Source: Gemmatimonadota bacterium (GTDB lineage: Bacteria > Gemmatimonadota > Gemmatimonadetes > Gemmatimonadales > GWC2-71-9). From it: a stretch of DNA of 64,000 nucleotides. The notes under the pieces are model-generated. The model was not told the DNA's origin. It did no database searches and saw nothing but the letters and a program-made list of their open reading frames with translations. Where the stretch lies: the NCBI GenBank assembly GCA_003222115.1, contig QHUL01000057.1, positions 1 to 64,000 of the forward strand, given 5' to 3'. The first letter of the stretch is position 1; each line of letters opens with the position of its first letter. The position numbers and the translations under genes are program-made. This document shows, piece by piece, positions 60,205 to 64,000 of the stretch.

Positions 60205-60909
60205 TCAGATCAGGTAGACGATGGTGAACAGGATGATCCACACCAGGTCCACGAAGTGCCAGTACAGCCCGATCACCTCGACCCCGCGGTAGTCGTGCCG
60301 CGAGTATTTGCCCCGCAGCGCCTTGGTGACGTACAGGTACGTCATCGAGATGACGCCGCACGTGACGTGGAAGCCGTGGAACCCCGTCATCGTGTAGAAG
60401 GTCGAGCCGTACAGGCCGATGGTCGCGGCGGGGACCACGCCGCTGGCCACGAGCTCCGCCACCTCGCTCCCCTCGCGGGCGCCGCTCGGCAGGAAGCCGT
60501 GGTGCACGAGGTGGGTGTATTCGTAGGCCTGGACGCCCACGAACATCGCGCCGCCGATGATCGTCGCCAGCATCCAGAACTTGAGGCCGCCCGAAAACGG
60601 CCGGAACCGGAGGAAGTGGGTCTCGCCGTCGGCGACGGCGGCGTACGCCTTGACCATCGTCACGCTGGAGCAGATCAACAAGAACGTGTTGAACGCCGTG
60701 ACCGGGACGTTCAGCACCTTGGCCGGCGGCGCCCACGGCCCCGGTGCACCGAAGCGCAGAATGATGTAGGAGCCGATCAGCGCCGTGAAGAACATCACTT
60801 CCGACGCCAGGAACACCCACATCCCGAGCTTGTTGTTGTAGACATCCAGCCCCCGCTCGGCGGGAGCCGGCGGATGCATCATGTCGACGGTCGCGGTCGC
60901 GTGCGCCAT
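60205..60909 (-). CDS. ctaE: Cytochrome c oxidase subunit III
   Basis: The 234-residue protein has six to seven membrane helices. Conserved segments: KLGMWVFLASEVMFF (with the Glu), QAYEYTHL, GFHGFHVTCG and YWHFVDLVWI. It stabilises proton uptake by subunit I. It lies 20 bp after ctaD. Confidence 0.95.
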   Translation of the reverse strand: MAHATATVDMMHPPAPAERGLDVYNNKLGMWVFLASEVMFFTALIGSYIILRFGAPGPWAPPAKVLNVPVTAFNTFLLICSSVTMVKAYAAVADGETHFLRFRPFSGGLKFWMLATIIGGAMFVGVQAYEYTHLVHHGFLPSGAREGSEVAELVASGVVPAATIGLYGSTFYTMTGFHGFHVTCGVISMTYLYVTKALRGKYSRHDYRGVEVIGLYWHFVDLVWIILFTIVYLI

Positions 60910-60929
60910 CGGGTCGACCCCCTTCCGGG

Positions 60930-62696
60930 TTAGTGGCCCGCGACCGGCGTGCGCGCCGGCTCACGGTCGGTGGGCAGCTTCCGGTACTGCGGCAGGTAGT
61001 CCTCCGGCACCTGGGGCGAGCTGAACTCGTACGGCCCGCGGTACACGGTCGGGACCGTCTCCCAGTTGCCGTGAGGCGCCGGCGCGGGGAGCGACCACTC
61101 GAGCCCGTTGTCCTCCCAGGGGTTCTGCGGCGCCTTCTTGCCCCACTTCAGGCTCAGAATGAAGTTCAGCGCGAAGATCGCCTGGACCGCGAACAGGGCG
61201 AAGGCGCTGATCGAGATGAACTCGTTCAGCGGCTGGTACGGCTTGAGGAAGTCGTACTGCGTCGGGTCGTAGATGCGGCGCATGTGCCCGGCCATGCCGA
61301 GCGTGTGCATCGGGAAGAACACCAGGTTGTAGAACACGAAGGTGAGCCAGAAGTGGACCTTGCCCCACGGCTCGCTCATCAACTTCCCGAACATCTTCGG
61401 ATACCAGTACGTGATCGCCCCGAACAGAGCGAACAGACTGCCGCCGAACAGCACGTAGTGCAGGTGCGCCACGATGAAATAGGTATCGTGGATGAACATG
61501 TCCACCGGCGTCGCCGCCATGTAGATCCCCGACAGCCCGCCGATCACGAACATCGCGACGAACGCCACCGCGTTCAGCATCGGCACGTGGAAGCGCAGGT
61601 TGCCGCGCCACATGGTGCCCATCCAGTTGAACGTCTTGATCGCCGAGGGCACGGCGATGATCAGCGTGGAAACCATGAACGAGGAGCCCAGCGTCGGGTT
61701 CATCCCGCTCATGAACATGTGATGGCCCCACACGATCCACCCGAGGAACGCGATCGCCACGATCGCGAACACCATCGAGTGGTAGCCGAAGATGGGCTTG
61801 CGGCTGCCGTTCGAGATGATGTCGGACACCATCCCCATCGCGGGAAGGATGAGGATGTAGACCTCCGGATGCCCGAAGAACCAGAACAGGTGTTGCCACA
61901 ACAGGGCCTGGCCGCCCGCCACCGGGTCGAAGAAGTGCGTCCCGATGGTCTGGTCGAACAGCAGCATGATCACCGCCCCCGAAAGCACCGGCAGCGCCAG
62001 CAGGCCCAGGATCGCCGTGATGAACAGCGACCACACCGAGAGCGGCATCCGGAACCAGGTCATCCCCGGAGCGCGGTTGTTGATGATGGTTGTGATGTAG
62101 TTGAGCGACCCGAGGATCGATGAGAGCCCCAGGAACACGAGCGAGACGCACCACAGCATCTGGCCGTACGAGGCGCCCGAGAGGTCGGGCCGGGCCGACA
62201 GCGGCGCGTAGGACGTCCATCCCGCCCGCGGCGCCCCGTCGGGCACGAAGAAGCCGGCCAGCATGATCAGGCCCGCCAGCAGCGCGCTCCAGAACGACGC
62301 CATGTTGATGCGCGGGAACGCCATGTCGTGGGCGCCGATCTTCAGCGGAATCAGGAAGTTGGCGTACACGCCGACGAGCAGCGGCATGATGGCGAAGAAC
62401 ACCATGAAGGTGCCGTGCATCGTCACGAGCTGGATGTAGTACTCAGGCAACAGCACCCCGCCCGGCGCCATCGTGTCGGGGAGGATCCCGCCGCCCGGCA
62501 TCGGCTTGCCCGGGAAGCCCAGCTGCCAGCGCATCTGCATCGCCAGGAGGCCGCCGACCAGCAGGAAGAACAGACTCACGAACAGGAACTGAATCCCGAT
62601 GATCTTGTGGTCGGTCGAGAAGATGTATTTCCGGAGGAAGCTCCGGTCGTCGTGATGCGCGTGTGCGACGTGGGACGTCGCGGCTACGGTAGTCAT
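60930..62696 (-). CDS. ctaD: Cytochrome c oxidase subunit I
   Basis: The 588-residue heme-copper oxidase catalytic subunit has the low-spin heme His in TMHGTFMVF and the CuB His and cross-linked Tyr in FGHPEVYILILP. The two CuB His are in WGHHMF, and the heme a3 and heme a ligands in VAHLHYVLFG. The Y(S) pattern and length fit the A family. It reduces oxygen and pumps protons. The ATG overlaps ctaC as ATGA. Confidence 0.98.
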   Translation of the reverse strand: MTTVAATSHVAHAHHDDRSFLRKYIFSTDHKIIGIQFLFVSLFFLLVGGLLAMQMRWQLGFPGKPMPGGGILPDTMAPGGVLLPEYYIQLVTMHGTFMVFFAIMPLLVGVYANFLIPLKIGAHDMAFPRINMASFWSALLAGLIMLAGFFVPDGAPRAGWTSYAPLSARPDLSGASYGQMLWCVSLVFLGLSSILGSLNYITTIINNRAPGMTWFRMPLSVWSLFITAILGLLALPVLSGAVIMLLFDQTIGTHFFDPVAGGQALLWQHLFWFFGHPEVYILILPAMGMVSDIISNGSRKPIFGYHSMVFAIVAIAFLGWIVWGHHMFMSGMNPTLGSSFMVSTLIIAVPSAIKTFNWMGTMWRGNLRFHVPMLNAVAFVAMFVIGGLSGIYMAATPVDMFIHDTYFIVAHLHYVLFGGSLFALFGAITYWYPKMFGKLMSEPWGKVHFWLTFVFYNLVFFPMHTLGMAGHMRRIYDPTQYDFLKPYQPLNEFISISAFALFAVQAIFALNFILSLKWGKKAPQNPWEDNGLEWSLPAPAPHGNWETVPTVYRGPYEFSSPQVPEDYLPQYRKLPTDREPARTPVAGH

Positions 62697-63367
62697 GACG
62701 TCGCACCTCCCTTGGCCGCCTGCTTCATCCAGGCGTCAAACTCCTCCTGAGTGTGCACGAAGACCTGCGCCCGCATGCGGTAGTGGCCCAGGCCGCAGAG
62801 CTCGGCGCAGCCGAGCTCGTAGGTCCCGGGCACCGTGGCCTGGAACCACACGTTGATGTTCATCCCCGGCACCGCGTCCTGCTTCACGCGGAACACCGGC
62901 ACGAAGAAGGAATGGATCACGTCCTCGGACGTGAGGTGGACGACCACCGGCCGACCGACCGGGACGTGCAGCTGATTGCGGACCTCGAAATCGTCGGCCG
63001 TGCCGAGCTGGCCGTCGGGCCCCGGATAGGTCACCTGCCACTCGAACTGCTTCGCGTGGATCGCGATCGGGTAGGCGTTCGGCGGCACGCTGTTCCGCCC
63101 CTTGATCTTCACCCAGTAATGGTTCGAGATCAGCCCCAGCGCCACCATCGTCACCGCGGGAATCGCGGTCCAGATCACCTCGGCCCGCGTGCTGCCATGG
63201 GTGTAGTAGGCCTTCCGCCCCGGCCGGCCGCGGTACTTGACGACGAACCACAAGAGCCCCGCCTCCACGATCACGAACGCGATCCCCGTGATGATCAGGA
63301 TCGCGAGGAACAGTCCGTCGATCTCGCCCGCGAACGTGGAGCCCTTCAGCGGCAGCCACCAATGCAT
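62693..63367 (-). CDS. ctaC: Cytochrome c oxidase subunit II (CuA, no cytochrome c domain)
   Basis: The 224-residue protein has two membrane helices (about 16-43 and 66-84) and the CuA domain: His in EDVIHSFFVP, then GCAELCGLGHYRM with both Cys, His and Met. No fused cytochrome c follows, so this is aa3-type and takes electrons from a soluble or lipoprotein carrier, possibly a blue copper protein. GGAG lies upstream. Confidence 0.95.
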   Translation of the reverse strand: MHWWLPLKGSTFAGEIDGLFLAILIITGIAFVIVEAGLLWFVVKYRGRPGRKAYYTHGSTRAEVIWTAIPAVTMVALGLISNHYWVKIKGRNSVPPNAYPIAIHAKQFEWQVTYPGPDGQLGTADDFEVRNQLHVPVGRPVVVHLTSEDVIHSFFVPVFRVKQDAVPGMNINVWFQATVPGTYELGCAELCGLGHYRMRAQVFVHTQEEFDAWMKQAAKGGATS

Positions 63368-63379
63368 GGCGGGAGTCTC

Positions 63380-64000
63380 CTATTTGGCGGCGAAGGTGAA
63401 GTCCTGCGTCTTGCTCTCCGTCCCCGCGACCGTGACCGTCGCGGTCTGGGTCCCGTACTTCTCGTGCCAGGCCTCGATCGTGTAGGTCCCGGGCGGCAGG
63501 CCCTTAATCGTGAAGCTGCCGTCCGCGCCCGTGACGGCGTAGAAGGGATGGGGCAGGACGCCGAGGTAGGCCTGCATCCAGCCGTGCACGTTGCACTCCA
63601 GTGGCACCATCACCTCGGGCGCGCTGAACGTGCGCGTCGACGTCATGGTCGTCGGCTGGCTGATGTTGAAGGGGCGGTTCTTCACGCCCTTCGCCTTGAT
63701 GTTGTGGAGAATCCCGTCGGAGTTCTTGATCTCGAGCGGCTGCCCGACCATGATGCCGAGGACGTGGGGGCGATAGTGGCACCCGTCCTGATCGATCAGG
63801 ACCCCGGTCTTGGGCGTCTCATACTTGGCGCTCGCGGGCAGTCCCGCCTTCACGTACACGAACACGTTGGCCAGCGTGCCGTTGGGGTTGACGACCACGA
63901 TCTCCTTGGTGGGCGTCGTCGTGTACTTGGCTTTGCACTTCGGCTCCTCGCTCATGTCGATCGACGGATTGACGGGCTTCGCCCCGGTGAACTTGACCTT
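63380..64000 (-). CDS. Cupredoxin-like protein with carboxypeptidase-regulatory domain (5' end outside window)
   Basis: The 206 visible residues begin before an in-frame ATG at 63955; the coding pattern continues to the window edge (GAKPVNPSID), so the true start is outside. A plastocyanin-like fold has candidate copper ligands in SDGILHN and ECNVHGWMQAY (Cys, His, Met). It is followed by a beta-sandwich regulatory domain (DGSFTIKGLPPGTYTIEAWHE, shown as pattern). It probably feeds or assembles the oxidase encoded next. Confidence 0.8.
   Translation of the reverse strand, partial: KVKFTGAKPVNPSIDMSEEPKCKAKYTTTPTKEIVVVNPNGTLANVFVYVKAGLPASAKYETPKTGVLIDQDGCHYRPHVLGIMVGQPLEIKNSDGILHNIKAKGVKNRPFNISQPTTMTSTRTFSAPEVMVPLECNVHGWMQAYLGVLPHPFYAVTGADGSFTIKGLPPGTYTIEAWHEKYGTQTATVTVAGTESKTQDFTFAAK

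Noticed and set aside
1-64000. CRISPR arrays, tRNA or rRNA genes, insertion sequences, phage genes
   Set aside because: No evenly spaced long repeats with unique spacers, no cloverleaf sequences with GTTCGA arms and no transposase or integrase motif were seen.

Overview
The window is a dense, very GC-rich bacterial chromosome segment with about 68 protein genes, no tRNA or rRNA, and no insertion sequence or phage gene that I can recognise. The envelope is Gram-negative: POTRA/beta-barrel proteins, a porin, and lipoproteins whose mature end reads like C-x-D-S/A-x-G-P. The organism makes menaquinone by the futalosine route (a MqnD-like protein), makes heme through coproporphyrin (a HemQ/ChdC homologue beside hemE, hemH and hemY) and respires with an aa3-type oxidase. 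Together these suggest an aerobic, soil- or sediment-type bacterium, most like Gemmatimonadota. That assignment is inference from gene content and style, not from a marker gene.

Layout. 1-12,351 (minus strand) is one nearly gapless gene string. In transcription order it holds a lipoprotein, a TamA/BamA-like barrel, a DUF1499 membrane protein, an ankyrin protein, a class III aminotransferase, a P5C-type aldehyde dehydrogenase, a second class III aminotransferase, two CoA-transferase subunits, a DUF885 metallopeptidase-like protein and a WD40-like (PD40) secreted protein. It looks like catabolism of an omega-amino acid or peptide. 12,406-15,751 carries a four-helix-bundle protein and two adjacent type I glutamine synthetases of different subtypes. 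16,035-19,998 holds a zinc-ribbon TPR protein, MqnD, a REC/HD-GYP regulator and an NDUFA9-type epimerase. 20,105-24,104 is a regulatory patch: a pilin-like protein, a TPR protein, a 48-residue exported peptide, a pseudo-receiver/AraC regulator with an operator-like direct repeat, a CheY-type receiver and a MerR-type protein. 24,142-27,157 is lemA-htpX-plsB-like. 27,464-29,301 is archease-rtcB, followed by about 600 bp without genes but with strong RNA-structure signals.

30-38 kb mixes small exported proteins, an Ig/LVIVD propeller protein, a cold-shock gene with an attenuator-like leader, a kinase coupled to an ADP-ribosylglycohydrolase, and a hydrolase. 38.8-41.6 kb is a solute-binding lipoprotein translationally coupled to a chemoreceptor. 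41.6-45.8 kb is an envelope operon (CsgG-like lipoprotein, barrel, PD40 lipoprotein). 46-49.5 kb has small proteins, infA, a porin and a sulfocyanin-like copper protein next to a PQQ dehydrogenase (to 51.3 kb). 51.5-54.7 kb is lepB, a small protein and transketolase. 54.7-64 kb (minus strand) is a cox-heme supercluster: cupredoxin-like protein, ctaC, ctaD, ctaE, ctaF, ctaB, two tiny membrane proteins, a HemQ-Rieske fusion, hemE, hemH and a hemY with a large internal deletion.

Expression style. Genes are commonly coupled by 4-bp GTGA, ATGA or TTGA overlaps. Many first genes lack a Shine-Dalgarno sequence but have a TAnnnT box 5-9 nt before the start codon, which implies leaderless or nearly leaderless mRNAs. 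Others have a TTGAC(A/G)-16/17 bp-TAnnnT-type promoter and a proper leader. A family of short arrays with 7- or 8-nt periodicity, often in self-complementary pairs, sits at gene ends and even inside genes.

Most notable for follow-up: the structured RNA locus beside rtcB, the order-preserving complementary blocks next to it, the heptad/octad arrays, the AraC-type direct repeat by the small peptide gene, the HemQ-Rieske fusion and the shortened hemY.
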